The notes: a model not told the origin generated them from the sequence alone. Counted from the first letter of the stretch, positions 1-8,975 are shown. The stretch: 64,000 nucleotides of DNA from Paenarthrobacter nicotinovorans (GCF_007670255.1 NZ_SZVS01000013.1:1-64000); one strand, 5' to 3'. Numbers and translations are program-made.

Positions 1-2
1 CA

Positions 3-116
3 TCCCACGCTGCCCCGGACGCGCCCGGGTCATCCGTCGCGGATGCCCCTGGCTCCGGGTTGGTGCCGGCGGTGCCGGGGTTGGCGCCGTGCGCCAACAG
101 CTTGGCAGGACGGTAA
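3..116 (+). CDS. 3' end of a gene entering from the left edge
   Basis: An open frame with no start inside the window runs from base 3 to a TAA at 114-116, giving 37 residues rich in Ala, Pro, Gly and Ser. Third codon positions are almost all G or C, which fits a real high-GC coding tail better than the other two frames. Nothing in it identifies a family. It shows that the replicon continues to the left. It could still be a chance open frame, since it is short. Confidence 0.35.
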   Translation, partial: SHAAPDAPGSSVADAPGSGLVPAVPGLAPCANSLAGR

Positions 117-295
117 ACCGCCCTTAATCCGTGCGAACCTTGGGTTCTTCATGGTTTCCGGAACGCTCGTGCCGGATATTGCAACTGAGTAATTTTGGGG
201 ACTGTTGGCTGATTCGTGATCTGCCGGTTTGCGGCCGCGCCGGATATAATCAAGTTGGGGTTGATTGAAATTCGTCCTTGAGATGGGAGTTGGCT

Positions 296-547
296 GTGGG
301 GTCGGAACTGCGTGGCAAGGTCAGTGCGGCCGAGTTCGCGGAGCGTCTTGGGGTCAAGATTGCGTCCTTGTATGCCTACCGTTCCCAGGATCCCCAGTTC
401 CCCGCCGGTCAGGTCATCGGGCGGATGAGCTACTGGACTCCCCGTGAGGTGGATAAGTACGTGGAGTACCGCAAGACCCGCAGGCGCGGCCGGCGCAAGG
501 GATCTCTGAACAAGCCCAAGCCGCCCACGGACGGACAGGACAGCTAA
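296..547 (+). CDS. small helix-turn-helix-like plasmid protein
   Basis: About 83 residues. I chose GTG at 296 because AGATGGGAG lies six bases upstream; a TTG at 278 would add six residues. The first half (residues 6-50) reads like a MerR/excisionase-type recognition unit: an 'AAEFAERLGVKIASLYAY' stretch followed by an aromatic 'SYWTPREVDKYV' segment. The tail is strongly basic (RRRGRRKG), as expected of a DNA binder. It ends three bases before the next gene, so the two are probably co-transcribed. A TATAAT-like box lies at 245-250. Its target is unknown. Confidence 0.55.
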   Translation: MGSELRGKVSAAEFAERLGVKIASLYAYRSQDPQFPAGQVIGRMSYWTPREVDKYVEYRKTRRRGRRKGSLNKPKPPTDGQDS

Positions 548-550
548 GCG

Positions 551-1225
551 ATGGGTGCGGGCCACTCCCCCGAGCCGCCGGCCTGGTCCCGGGATGAGCT
601 TTTCGATGCTCTTGGGGTGAAATTCGGACGGACCAGGGCCGGCCGCCCCCATGCCGGAAGGATCGCGGCCGCGGTCGGAGTGAGTCCTCGGACCGTGCAG
701 CGCTGGCTGCAGGGCAGCGGGGATCTGCATGTCCCAGACGCCCGTTTTGCGGAGCTCCTGGCAGCGTTCAGGCCCGAGCAGCGGATCCTTGAGGAAGAGC
801 GGCGGGCGCGGGACTACGCAGCTGAGGCGCTGGCCAGGCTGAATGTGCCCCCTCAGCGCCGCAAAGTGGAGTATGTGTGGAGGCGGGACGGGTGGCTGGA
901 GCCGCACTTTGTCTCCATCGTGCGGGTCAAGCGGTTCCCGTCGCTGGTCCGGCCGGTTGTTTCCATCGATACCGACAAGGCGCTGGCCAGGCTCCGTGCG
1001 GCCGGCCTTGTCCTGGACACCAGGCTGATGGCCAATAGGTTCGTGGCGCAGCTGCTGAAATTTGATGTGCTTGAGGCGATGGACGGGTGGAGGATTCGCT
1101 TGGACGGATCACAGCTGCCCAAGGGTGCCACAGAAACATGGCTGGAGCGGGCTCCAAGGCCTCCTCTGCATGAGTTTCCGGCCGCGGCGTACAAGTACAG
1201 CAAGATCGGTAATTCGGACTCCTAG
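551..1225 (+). CDS. helix-turn-helix protein of unknown role
   Basis: 224 residues, starting three bases after the preceding gene. Residues 37-56 contain a clear helix-turn-helix (IAAAVGVSPRTVQRWLQG), the same type of 'SxRTVxRW' helix seen in terminal-protein and plasmid replication regulators. The middle is charged and helical (EEERRARDYAAEALARL), and the C-terminal half has no motif I recognise. Together with the preceding gene it forms a small operon of DNA-binding proteins at the plasmid edge. A role in replication control or telomere binding is possible but is inference only. Confidence 0.55.
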   Translation: MGAGHSPEPPAWSRDELFDALGVKFGRTRAGRPHAGRIAAAVGVSPRTVQRWLQGSGDLHVPDARFAELLAAFRPEQRILEEERRARDYAAEALARLNVPPQRRKVEYVWRRDGWLEPHFVSIVRVKRFPSLVRPVVSIDTDKALARLRAAGLVLDTRLMANRFVAQLLKFDVLEAMDGWRIRLDGSQLPKGATETWLERAPRPPLHEFPAAAYKYSKIGNSDS

Positions 1226-1271
1226 GAGCCGTTCCCGGATTCGACCAGGTTGGCAGGAAAGGCAGGAACGG

Positions 1272-1744
1272 ATGTCATCGCAGAGATATGCGCAGTCCAC
1301 CACCGTTGACAGCGCTGCGTCGAGGGCGGAGATCGAACGGACGCTCACCAGGTACGGCGCGACCAGTTTCATGTACGGATGGATCGAGGACCGGGCCATG
1401 ATCGGATTCGTGGCCAGAGGGCGCCAGGTGCGGTTCGTGCTGCCCATGCCGGGGACAAGGCCGATCGACGCTTCACGCACACGCCGGCTAAAGGCCAGCT
1501 GCGCGCCCCCGAGGCAGCGGCCAAGGAATACGAGCAGGCGGTACGGCAGAGCTGGCGGGCGCTTGCCCTGGTCGTAAAAGCCAAACTTGAGGCCGTGGAA
1601 GCGGGAATCGTGGGGTTCGAGGAAGAATTCTTCGCGCATCTGGTCCTGCCCAACGGCAAGACTGTCTTTGAAGAGGCAGGAGCCGCGGTGGCCAAAGCCT
1701 ACGAGACCGGCCAGGTGAAGCCACTGCTGCAGCTGGGCCCCTGA
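1272..1744 (+). pseudogene. phage/plasmid conserved protein, split by a one-base frameshift
   Basis: The reading starts at ATG 1272 after AGGAA and runs in one frame through residue ~60 (ending ...RFVLPMP). The continuation, GDKADRRFTHTPAKGQ... to the end (FEEEFFAHLVLPNG...), lies in another frame. Joined at the GGGG run at 1451-1454, the halves give one ~157-residue protein of a family very common in actinophages and their plasmids, with the hallmark 'RALALVVKAKLEAVEAGI' helix. The function of that family is unknown to me. One extra G would restore the frame, and a -1 slip of a Gly tRNA on GGGG would give the same product, so this could be a sequencing error, a mutation or recoding. Confidence 0.7.
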
Positions 1745-1750
1745 ACCAGC

Positions 1751-1761
1751 AGGGACATACC
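1751..1761 (+). repeat. dispersed motif copy 1 (AGGGACATACC)
   Basis: First of twelve copies of the GGGACATACC decamer. This is the only copy between two convergent genes, in the 68-base gap after the frameshifted gene and before the RES toxin. It is therefore free of coding constraint. Confidence 0.75.
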
Positions 1762-1812
1762 ACCGAAAGGCATAAGTCCCCTGGTTGGCCCGTCATCCTG
1801 CCGGGCGGCTCC

Positions 1813-2436
1813 TTAGGTCATGAGGATCTCGAGTTTGATGCTGGCCAGATAGTCGGCGAGCCAGTCGTAGCCAGGGCCTGCGGCAAATGCGTGGGCCAAC
1901 CCCGGCACCGGCACCAGATCCTTGGGCAGGACCCGGTCACCAAAGAACACGTAGGCACGATCAGTCTCACGCCTGTGACTCATCCAGACCACCCCGTCGT
2001 AGCCGGCACCATGTGCAGCCCGCGCCCAGCGGACCGTCCTCGGGTACTGCGAAGCCATAGTGGCCGTCACGTATTTCGGCTCGGTCCCCAAGGCCCGGAG
2101 ACCGTCCCCCATGAAGGCGGCCAGTTTCAGGTCGCGGGTCGGGGCGAGCTTGGCGCATACACGCCCCTTGAAGCTGTCGTACAGGACCGTCCCTGGCCCC
2201 GGCGGTACGTCGTGGAGGATGGACTCGCACACGGCGGCCTCTTCTGTCTGAGCGGCATAGAGGACGGACACGGGCGGTGTCCCGAAAAAAGCGAAGCGGG
2301 TTGGTTTGCCGAAGCCGGGGTTGAAGGCTATCACCGACCGACCGGGACTATTCTCAAACACCCGGTAGAGACCGGTATTGGCTTCAAGGATCCAGTCATG
2401 CGGCTTGAAGGGTTTCGGCGGGGTCCGCCTCACCAT
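1813..2436 (-). CDS. RES-domain toxin
   Basis: 207 residues with the layout of RES toxins, which act on cytoplasmic NAD+ in characterised members (MbcT and relatives). An early arginine lies in 'GLYRVF' (about residue 24), an acidic stretch 'AAQTEEAAVCES' near 65-75, and a late 'VVWMSHRRETDRAYVFFGDRV' segment supplies the Ser and the strand typical of the fold. Its ATG overlaps the end of the upstream gene by seven bases, the usual antitoxin-toxin arrangement. It probably acts as a plasmid stabilisation module. Assignment rests on motif layout only. Confidence 0.72.
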   Translation of the reverse strand: MVRRTPPKPFKPHDWILEANTGLYRVFENSPGRSVIAFNPGFGKPTRFAFFGTPPVSVLYAAQTEEAAVCESILHDVPPGPGTVLYDSFKGRVCAKLAPTRDLKLAAFMGDGLRALGTEPKYVTATMASQYPRTVRWARAAHGAGYDGVVWMSHRRETDRAYVFFGDRVLPKDLVPVPGLAHAFAAGPGYDWLADYLASIKLEILMT

Positions 2437-3116
2437 TGGACGTTGAAGGACTGCCGGGCCGCTTCCACCACCGTTTCGGGCTCGTCAAGCAGGTCTACGG
2501 GGCGGGCACCGTCCAGGTAGCCCGTCGGGGAGATTATCCACAGTGCCAGTCCGGCCTCCGAACGGCCAGCTTCTGCGGCCAGCTCGAGCAGATCCTTTAT
2601 CACCGGTCGAAGGGCATGTTCGGGGGGGTCGATCTGAAAACCCGGGTATTTGAAGCCCCCGGGGCGTTTGATGGCAAGGAGCTTTCCGGCTGCGCGCTGG
2701 TCCGAGGCGTAGCTCCTGTTTGGGAACTTTGAGCCAACTGCCTTGGATACCTCAATGCTGGTCAGCAAGCCGAACTCGGTCTCCATTTCGCGCCAGGCGT
2801 TTTCGGTGGCCTGCATGCTTCGAGCGAGTTGGGGAGAGGTTTCACCGTGGATATCCGCCAGGGCTGGGCCGAGTGCCTCGACGCTGCGCTCCATATTGAG
2901 CGCGGCCAGGATGAGCTTGCCTTCTGCTGTCAGAGGTTGATGCAGATGATGCTCCAAAACCGCGTTTAGGCGAGCCTTCGTTTGTTGAGGGCTTAACGCT
3001 GGTTCCCTGGAGCCGGGTTTCTTCTCCACGAGCGCCACAACATCCCCTATTTCAGCCACGGTGAGTGACTTGAAGAGGGAGGAAAGTAGGGTTTCAACCT
3101 TTTCTTCGTGGGGCAT
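2430..3116 (-). CDS. antitoxin partner of the RES toxin
   Basis: 228 residues, immediately upstream of and overlapping the RES toxin, so transcribed first. The C-terminal ~60 residues (ALWIISPTGYLDG..., DEPETVVEAARQSF) match the short toxin-binding segment of Xre/MbcA/ParS-type antitoxins. Upstream of it, 'TSIEVSKAVGSK' with 'ASDQRAAGKLLAIKR' resembles a compact DNA-binding fold. The N-terminal ~110 residues are extra compared with usual antitoxins of about 100-150 residues and are helical and charged. Known antitoxins of this type neutralise the toxin and repress their own promoter. Confidence 0.6.
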   Translation of the reverse strand: MPHEEKVETLLSSLFKSLTVAEIGDVVALVEKKPGSREPALSPQQTKARLNAVLEHHLHQPLTAEGKLILAALNMERSVEALGPALADIHGETSPQLARSMQATENAWREMETEFGLLTSIEVSKAVGSKFPNRSYASDQRAAGKLLAIKRPGGFKYPGFQIDPPEHALRPVIKDLLELAAEAGRSEAGLALWIISPTGYLDGARPVDLLDEPETVVEAARQSFNVQW

Positions 3117-3221
3117 TTCAACTCCTGACGCCTGCTACATCAATGCTACTCGTCGGCAGCGTCGGGAGGCAGTGGGTTTTGGTACTAGCCGCACTTTGCG
3201 GGTTCGCTTCGGGCGGAAGTG

Positions 3222-3782
3222 TCAGAGTCGGGGGTCCTGGAAGCTGATGGAATCGATGGATTTGAAGCCCCATTCGTCCAGGTAGCCGGTGCTGAAAGCG
3301 TTCTGCAGCCAGTCGAGGGCAGCGTCTTCGCCGCCTTCGGCCCAGACGTCGATGAAGTCGTTGATGTCGTTCTGGGACAGGTTCTGCCAGAGGTTGGTGA
3401 TGCGGTGGCGCAGGTACTCGTTCTGGGCGTTCCGGGGCCCTTGCAGGCCCATGACATAGATCTGGGGAGCCTTGTTCTTAGCGGCCGGCTGCTTGCGGGC
3501 GAAGTCGGCAAGCCGCTGGCGGCCGCGTTTTGTTGTGGCCGCTTGGCGGGACTTGGTCGCGATAGTTTTGCGGTGGTCCGTGTTCGGCTTGTATCTGCCC
3601 TGGAGCCAGTAGTTCACCGCGCGCTGTGAAACACCCAGGGACTTAGCGGCCTTGGCCGTGTCCACGCCGCCGCGCTTGTTGGTGCCGTAGGCGGCGACGA
3701 GCTGGGCTTTCAGATCGCCGTCGGCCCGGCCGGAGGTGTCGCCCTCGCGGCCGGTGAAGAACTTGAAGAAGGCATTACGCAT
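3222..3782 (-). CDS. candidate telomere terminal protein (TP)
   Basis: 186 residues, starting nine bases after the stop of the large polymerase-like gene and preceded by AAGGAC, so the two form an operon. Residues 43-62 hold a helix-turn-helix (AKSLGVSQRAVNYWLQG) followed by a basic stretch rich in Arg and Lys to about residue 95. That is the organisation of Streptomyces Tpg proteins, which are covalently bound to linear replicon ends. In the linear Arthrobacter plasmid pAL1 the terminal protein gene (pAL1.102) sits next to a 1707-residue polymerase gene (pAL1.101), and this pair matches in size and order. The acceptor residue cannot be picked by eye. Confidence 0.6.
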   Translation of the reverse strand: MRNAFFKFFTGREGDTSGRADGDLKAQLVAAYGTNKRGGVDTAKAAKSLGVSQRAVNYWLQGRYKPNTDHRKTIATKSRQAATTKRGRQRLADFARKQPAAKNKAPQIYVMGLQGPRNAQNEYLRHRITNLWQNLSQNDINDFIDVWAEGGEDAALDWLQNAFSTGYLDEWGFKSIDSISFQDPRL

Positions 3783-3791
3783 GGTCCGTCC

Positions 3792-6700
3792 TTAGGCGCT
3801 TTCCCGGGAGTGGTCGAGGACGATCTCGATGCCGCTCTTGAGGTGTTCCAGGCCGCCGTTGTAGCCGTGGCCGGTGAGGAATTTGCTGTGTTCGCTCAGG
3901 AGGTGGGATCCGACGTGGTGGTACCGGCCAAGCTTGGTACCGAGCCACTCGGGCTGGCCGGGCCAGGCCTTGATCGGATCGGCCTCGTTGGAGACGTAGA
4001 CGATCGAGTCGGTACCGATGGCCACCGGCCACTGGCCGGAGCGTTCACCGTTGGCGATGACCCGGCGGAGCAGGTTGGCCTTGGAGCGGCCGATGATCGT
4101 GTCGCGCCTCTCGGGCGCGTAGCCCTCGCCGTTGCGCTTGCGGAGGTGGTCCGAGACCATCATGCCGATGGATTCGGTGTAGACCCGCTTGACCTGCTTC
4201 AGCGGAAGCGCGGCCTCCGGATCCTCGGATTCGGCCAGCGAGGTCCTGGCACGGTTGAGCCGGTCCGCCCAGGAATCCAGGATCCGCCCGCCTTCCCAGG
4301 TGTAGGCCTGGTGAATCGTGGGGGACATACCGCGTTCGATGGCCAGGGCCAGGGTCGGGGTGGTCACCCAGATCGTTTCCGGGATCTGCCCTTGGACAGG
4401 AAAGACCGGGTTGGGCAGGCGCCAGTCTTCGGAGTCGACGACGTCGATCTGCCAGTATCCGGGGGTCTTGGCATCGAAATCGGTGCCCTCGGGGTGGTGG
4501 ACGGGTTCCCCGATCGGCAGGATGGTGCTCTGCGTGCCGGCCAGGTAAGACCCGGAGCGGTCGTAGGCGTGGACGTAGAGCATCTTGGATTCGTCCGCGT
4601 TGGGTTTGCGGGACCAGTTGATTTCAATTTCCGGCATGCGGCCGGCGTAGACGTCCTCGAGCAGCTTGCTGGGCTGGAAGTACTTCTGGCGGTGCTCCTT
4701 GGTGGGCAGGGCGAACATCAGGTCCATCCCGGTGCTGGAGGATCCCATCAGCAGGGGGTGGCCCAGGGCGTTGGTGAAGATCTGCAGGCGGCGTGCCAAG
4801 ACCCCGGCGGTGGGGGCATCGGAGAGGATCGGATAGTCGCGCATGTCCGGGCTCATGGCCGGGATCATGGCGATCACTGCACCTTCGTGGCCGCGGTAGA
4901 TCCTGGTCCAGGAGGTGTAGGCGGTCTTCGATCCGCCCACGGTCCAGCCGTCGGCGATGGCATCGGTCAGGGTCGGGTGGTTCTCGGTGAGCTTGGTGAT
5001 CTCACTGCGCCACAGGGCCGGCATATCGGAGCGTTCGTCCACGGGGAGACCCATCTTCAGCGCAGCGTCGTATGTCAGCCAGATGGATCCGCGGGCCGTG
5101 CGCCACTTCGTGGTCGACCCGGAACGGTACGAGGTGATCCGGGCTCCAAGGTTGAAATCGCCAGCGAGCTTGGCCACGTCGCCGGCGTGACGCGGGAACG
5201 GGTCAAGTTCGTGGAGGACGCCGTCAGGAGTCCAGAGCCCGTCAGCGTCTAGGACGGCCGCGGCAAAGGCGTAGTCACCGCGGGGTGCGGTGGTGGCCTG
5301 CGCGGGCATTTCGGCAGAGGGCATCACTGCGGTTCCGGGCTGCTGGGATCCAGGCTGCACCGGGGCCTCCGCAGTGCTGCCAGCTGCCAGGGCGAAGGCC
5401 CGGGTTTCGGCCGTAGAGCTCTTCCAATCCGGCCAGCAGACAGGGTCGCCGCAGATGGTCTGGTGTACCGGGCGGGCGCAGAAAATGCAGGCCCGGGGTG
5501 AATCCAGGGATGCGGTGATTCCCACGGCTCCCTCGGCGTCCTGCCGGCGGGTATCGACTGCTACGGCCGCGGGCAGCTCGGCCGGCGGTATGTCCCCTTC
5601 TGCAGGTCCCTGGGAGGGTGCCGGCTGCATCGGCCGGGTCGGGGACTCGGGGGCTGGCTGGAAGGGGTTGACCGGGTTCATCGGCAAGGGATCCTGGCCG
5701 TTGTCATCGCCCAGGAGGACTGAGAGCGGGATGTCCCAGACGCGCTGCTTGACGCCGTTGATGCGCCGGGAAACACACCTTGCCCCGGAGCCGTCGGGCG
5801 TGATCCAGCCGTGGGCGAGGAAGGAGGAACTGATCGTGGTGCTTGTCTCGGAGAACGAGATGTCGGCGCCCATGGCCAGCTGCCGGGCAATCCGGATGCA
5901 GACGTTGGGCAGCAGGTAGACGCGGTCTTCCTTGATGATGCCGATCTTCGCTCCCATCGGCAGGTGGATGGCCTCGGGGCCGCTGCCGCGCCTGGTCCAG
6001 CCGCAGCCGATGGGGTCCAGGGGCAAGCCGCCCTCGGTATCGGTGAGGTGGCCGGACTGCGAGCTCATCGCTTCGCGCAGGTAGAACAGCAGCTGCTCGC
6101 CGGCGTCGCCGGTGCTGGAGTCCTGGGACCGGATGGCCTCGAAGATGCCTTCGTTGGCCCAGGCGATGAACTGCTCGGCTTCCTCGGCCGTGGCTGCTCC
6201 GTAGTCGCGCAGCATGGACATCATCAGCCGGATCCCGGCGGAAGCGTCCGCTGCGGCCTCGACCATGCGGCCCTTGGCGCCTTCGGTGTGGGGAAGGGCC
6301 GCTGCGCGCTTGGTCCAGAACGCAAAGAGGTTCTCCGGGTGGTCCGGGTCCTCCAGGTGTGTCTCTTCGGCTTCGAGCATCTTGGTACGGCGCTCAGCCA
6401 ACCAGGCCACGAGCGTGGAGCCGACGATGTTGCGTGCCTGGCGCCGGTTGGGCCGTTCGATCTGCTGGAACACCTGGCCGGTGTTTGGGATGTCTCCGGC
6501 GTTCAGGGCCAGGGTCAGGGTGCGTGTGCCGGCGGATCCGGAGGCGGTGAATTCCGCCGTGGTGATCAGGGTTGCCAGCGAGGGTCGGCTGGACTTCACG
6601 CCGCCTTCGCGGGTGGAGACCACGCGGCCGGAAGCGTTGTAGTGGGCCCGGGCGAGTTCGTCCAGCTTCTGCTGGGCTTTCTTCAGGTCGCCGTCGGGGG

Positions 6701-8975
6701 TGAAATCGTCAATGAGTACGGGCAGGTAGGACAAGGATTCCAGGGCGCGCATGAGGCCCAGGGCTGTACCGCCCTTGTTGGATCCGGAGAGGATGTCTCG
6801 GTCAGAGCCGAGGTAGGACAGGGTCGGAGCCGCGTAGTGCATGACGGCGCGGCCGAGGGCCGTCTTACCTGTGCCGGCGCCGCCGGCGAGGTGGGTGACG
6901 ACGCGGACGCTCTTCATGAAGGAGCGCCAGACGGTGCCCAGGAGGGGGGCGACGATCCTGGCGGGCAGATCCAGCAAGGGGGCGGTGCCCTCCTCGAAGG
7001 CGTCCCGCAGCGCCATGGCTTCGGTGCAGGGTTCGGTGAAGCGGTAGACGCGGAACGGGGCGGGCAGTTCGGTCTGGACGGAGATGTTCCCGTGTTTGGC
7101 GAGGGCGCCGTCGGCGTGCACGAAGAAGTCCCCGGTATCGGCGGTACGCCAGCCGGTGGCGGTGTAGATCGGCGTGCGCTGGGTGGGTGCTGGCTTGGCG
7201 CGCAGGAGCGCTTGCACCGCGGTGTCTTTCCCCCGGGAGGTGGTGGATTCCAGCAGGCCTGGCCAGGGCAGGTTGTTGACCCAGTTGCCGTTCTTTAGTT
7301 CATCCGGGCCCCAGGCGAAGGGTTCGGATTCAATTTTCGGACGGCTGTTTTCATCGCGTTTGATCGTTCCGTCATCTTCGCGTGCCCAGCGGAAGAAGTT
7401 ACCGATCCACTTGGTGTCTGCGGGGGTGGTGCCGTCTTCGTGGCCGTTGTCGGCGACGAGGATCTGGTCGATTTCGGCCCAGCCGTGGATGACGGTGTGG
7501 AAGCGGGGGACGTATTCTTCGCCGTCTTTGACGTATTTGACCTGGACGGTTTCGCCGTTGCGCACGATGTAGGTGCTGCCGATGTTCGGGCGGCCGTCGT
7601 CCCCGGCGATGATGGTGTGTCCCGGGATGGCCGGGGGATTGTCGGATTCCTGGTCGTCATCGGCAGCCGCGGGGGACATACCAACAACGATGGGCCGGGG
7701 CGCCGGCGCCGGGGTTTCCTCGAGCTCTTTGGGAAGTTTGATGTGCGCGGCCGCGTGGCACAGACGCGCCATGTCTCCGGCTTGGGCCAGGGAAGTAGTG
7801 ACGATTTCTTCCGCGTCCCTGGCTGAGGGTGAGGCTACGGTGGAGGCCGTCATGAGGGTATCGCGGGCTGCTTCGGCGACCTTGATCCACCGGAGGTACG
7901 ATTCCTCGGCCCAGCGCGCGGAGTCCTTGAGCTGCGCGACCGTGGGATTCTGGCCGGATTTGCCGGAGCGAAGGGTCGCCCCGATCTCCTTTTCGCATTC
8001 GATGACCTTGCCCGTCAGAGCCTTCACGGACTCTGTCATGGCCCAAACGCGCATTTCCTCGAACGTTGCCTGGACGAAGTCTGCGACCCCGAAGCCGGCT
8101 TCGAAGTGATCGGTCAGGTCCGACTTGGCTGCTGCGGTGGCCGGGACGTAGAGGGTGACGCTCCTGGCCGAGTGTTCACCGAGCAGCTGCGCGAGATCGT
8201 GACCGCGCTGGTAGCCGGCCTGGTCGCGGTCCACGACGACGACGACGTCGGCGCCGGTGAAGAGTGCCCCGAGCTCGGCCGGGAAATTCCCGCCGCCCTG
8301 GGCGTTGGTGGTGGCCACGAGGCCGTGCGCGACGGCGGTATCGGCGTCCTTTTCGCCCTCGACGATCCAGACCGGGCGGTCCTCCTGGATTGCCTCAGCA
8401 ACTGCAGGCCAGTTGTAGACGACTGGCTGGAAACCTTCGGGCTTGCGCTTGACGAACTTGCCCGTGGAAGTGTTCATGAACCGCTGGGTGAAGCGCTTCT
8501 CCTTGCCGTCCGGGGTCTGGGCCTCTTCGCGGACAACCTGCTGGACGACGGCGCCGTCCAGGTCGCAGTAGCTGTAGACGGCCGTCTCGTCGAACTGCAG
8601 CGGAGTCCGGGACTTGGCCGGCAAGGTGTTGCGGGCCGGTAGGGGATCCAGTTTCGGCCGTCGCCTAGTCGATGACTTTCGGTTCACGATCCAGGACTTG
8701 TCAGGGCTGAATGGGCGGGGGTTGTCGAACAGATCCGAGAGCGTCAGGCCCAGTGCCTCGGCAAGATCCCGCTGGGATGCCTGGCAGCCGAAGCAGTGCA
8801 GGAGGGTGAAGCCCTCATCGTCGGGCTTCCAAGTCACGTGCAGGGAAGGAGTCCGGTCACCATGCAGGGGGCAAACGATATGAAAATCATTGGAACGTTT
8901 GGTCGGCTGCAGACCGAGACGGTCGGCGGCTTCCCATACCCGGTCCACCGAAGCGCGCGTCGAAAACTCAGTCAT
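3792..8975 (-). CDS. multidomain primase-helicase-polymerase for linear plasmid replication (pAL1.101-like)
   Basis: 1727 residues, with GGGAGGCGG upstream of ATG 8975. Domains in order: a CHC2-type zinc finger (C35, H38, C61, C64); a Toprim fold (EGEKD at 206-210, DRD at 249-251); a P-loop ATPase with Walker A GGAGTGKT near 697 and Walker B 'LIDDF' near 755; a Pro-rich linker with Cys pairs; and a C-terminal region with weak family B polymerase motifs: 'DRSGSY' near 1473 (motif A), 'KQVKRVYTESIG' near 1595 (motif B) and 'GTDSIVYV' near 1657 (motif C). This is the architecture described for the 1707-residue pAL1.101 protein, which deoxynucleotidylates the terminal protein. It most likely primes and copies plasmid ends. 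It carries three copies of the GGGACATACC motif. Confidence 0.72.
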   Translation of the reverse strand: MTEFSTRASVDRVWEAADRLGLQPTKRSNDFHIVCPLHGDRTPSLHVTWKPDDEGFTLLHCFGCQASQRDLAEALGLTLSDLFDNPRPFSPDKSWIVNRKSSTRRRPKLDPLPARNTLPAKSRTPLQFDETAVYSYCDLDGAVVQQVVREEAQTPDGKEKRFTQRFMNTSTGKFVKRKPEGFQPVVYNWPAVAEAIQEDRPVWIVEGEKDADTAVAHGLVATTNAQGGGNFPAELGALFTGADVVVVVDRDQAGYQRGHDLAQLLGEHSARSVTLYVPATAAAKSDLTDHFEAGFGVADFVQATFEEMRVWAMTESVKALTGKVIECEKEIGATLRSGKSGQNPTVAQLKDSARWAEESYLRWIKVAEAARDTLMTASTVASPSARDAEEIVTTSLAQAGDMARLCHAAAHIKLPKELEETPAPAPRPIVVGMSPAAADDDQESDNPPAIPGHTIIAGDDGRPNIGSTYIVRNGETVQVKYVKDGEEYVPRFHTVIHGWAEIDQILVADNGHEDGTTPADTKWIGNFFRWAREDDGTIKRDENSRPKIESEPFAWGPDELKNGNWVNNLPWPGLLESTTSRGKDTAVQALLRAKPAPTQRTPIYTATGWRTADTGDFFVHADGALAKHGNISVQTELPAPFRVYRFTEPCTEAMALRDAFEEGTAPLLDLPARIVAPLLGTVWRSFMKSVRVVTHLAGGAGTGKTALGRAVMHYAAPTLSYLGSDRDILSGSNKGGTALGLMRALESLSYLPVLIDDFTPDGDLKKAQQKLDELARAHYNASGRVVSTREGGVKSSRPSLATLITTAEFTASGSAGTRTLTLALNAGDIPNTGQVFQQIERPNRRQARNIVGSTLVAWLAERRTKMLEAEETHLEDPDHPENLFAFWTKRAAALPHTEGAKGRMVEAAADASAGIRLMMSMLRDYGAATAEEAEQFIAWANEGIFEAIRSQDSSTGDAGEQLLFYLREAMSSQSGHLTDTEGGLPLDPIGCGWTRRGSGPEAIHLPMGAKIGIIKEDRVYLLPNVCIRIARQLAMGADISFSETSTTISSSFLAHGWITPDGSGARCVSRRINGVKQRVWDIPLSVLLGDDNGQDPLPMNPVNPFQPAPESPTRPMQPAPSQGPAEGDIPPAELPAAVAVDTRRQDAEGAVGITASLDSPRACIFCARPVHQTICGDPVCWPDWKSSTAETRAFALAAGSTAEAPVQPGSQQPGTAVMPSAEMPAQATTAPRGDYAFAAAVLDADGLWTPDGVLHELDPFPRHAGDVAKLAGDFNLGARITSYRSGSTTKWRTARGSIWLTYDAALKMGLPVDERSDMPALWRSEITKLTENHPTLTDAIADGWTVGGSKTAYTSWTRIYRGHEGAVIAMIPAMSPDMRDYPILSDAPTAGVLARRLQIFTNALGHPLLMGSSSTGMDLMFALPTKEHRQKYFQPSKLLEDVYAGRMPEIEINWSRKPNADESKMLYVHAYDRSGSYLAGTQSTILPIGEPVHHPEGTDFDAKTPGYWQIDVVDSEDWRLPNPVFPVQGQIPETIWVTTPTLALAIERGMSPTIHQAYTWEGGRILDSWADRLNRARTSLAESEDPEAALPLKQVKRVYTESIGMMVSDHLRKRNGEGYAPERRDTIIGRSKANLLRRVIANGERSGQWPVAIGTDSIVYVSNEADPIKAWPGQPEWLGTKLGRYHHVGSHLLSEHSKFLTGHGYNGGLEHLKSGIEIVLDHSRESA
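4320..4331 (+). repeat. dispersed motif copy 2 (GGGGGACATACC)
   Basis: Lies in the polymerase gene, antisense to it. The coding strand reads as Gly-Met-Ser-Pro in the C-terminal region. Confidence 0.75.
5587..5597 (-). repeat. dispersed motif copy 3 (GGGGACATACC on minus)
   Basis: Lies in the Pro-rich linker of the polymerase gene, in the sense orientation. It encodes Gly-Asp-Ile-Pro with the rare Ile codon ATA. Confidence 0.75.
7671..7682 (+). repeat. dispersed motif copy 4 (GGGGGACATACC)
   Basis: Lies in the polymerase gene between the Toprim and ATPase regions, antisense to it. The coding strand again reads Gly-Met-Ser-Pro, in an unrelated protein context. Confidence 0.75.

Noticed and set aside
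1..120. Left edge of the window as a plasmid telomere
   Set aside because: The sequence starts inside what looks like a coding tail, lacks a CCTGC-type end and shows no nested terminal palindromes.
3810..5252. 480-codon open frame on the plus strand opposite the polymerase gene
   Set aside because: It lies entirely antisense to a protein with several recognisable domains and has low-complexity Gly/Val/Asp composition typical of shadow frames in high-GC DNA.
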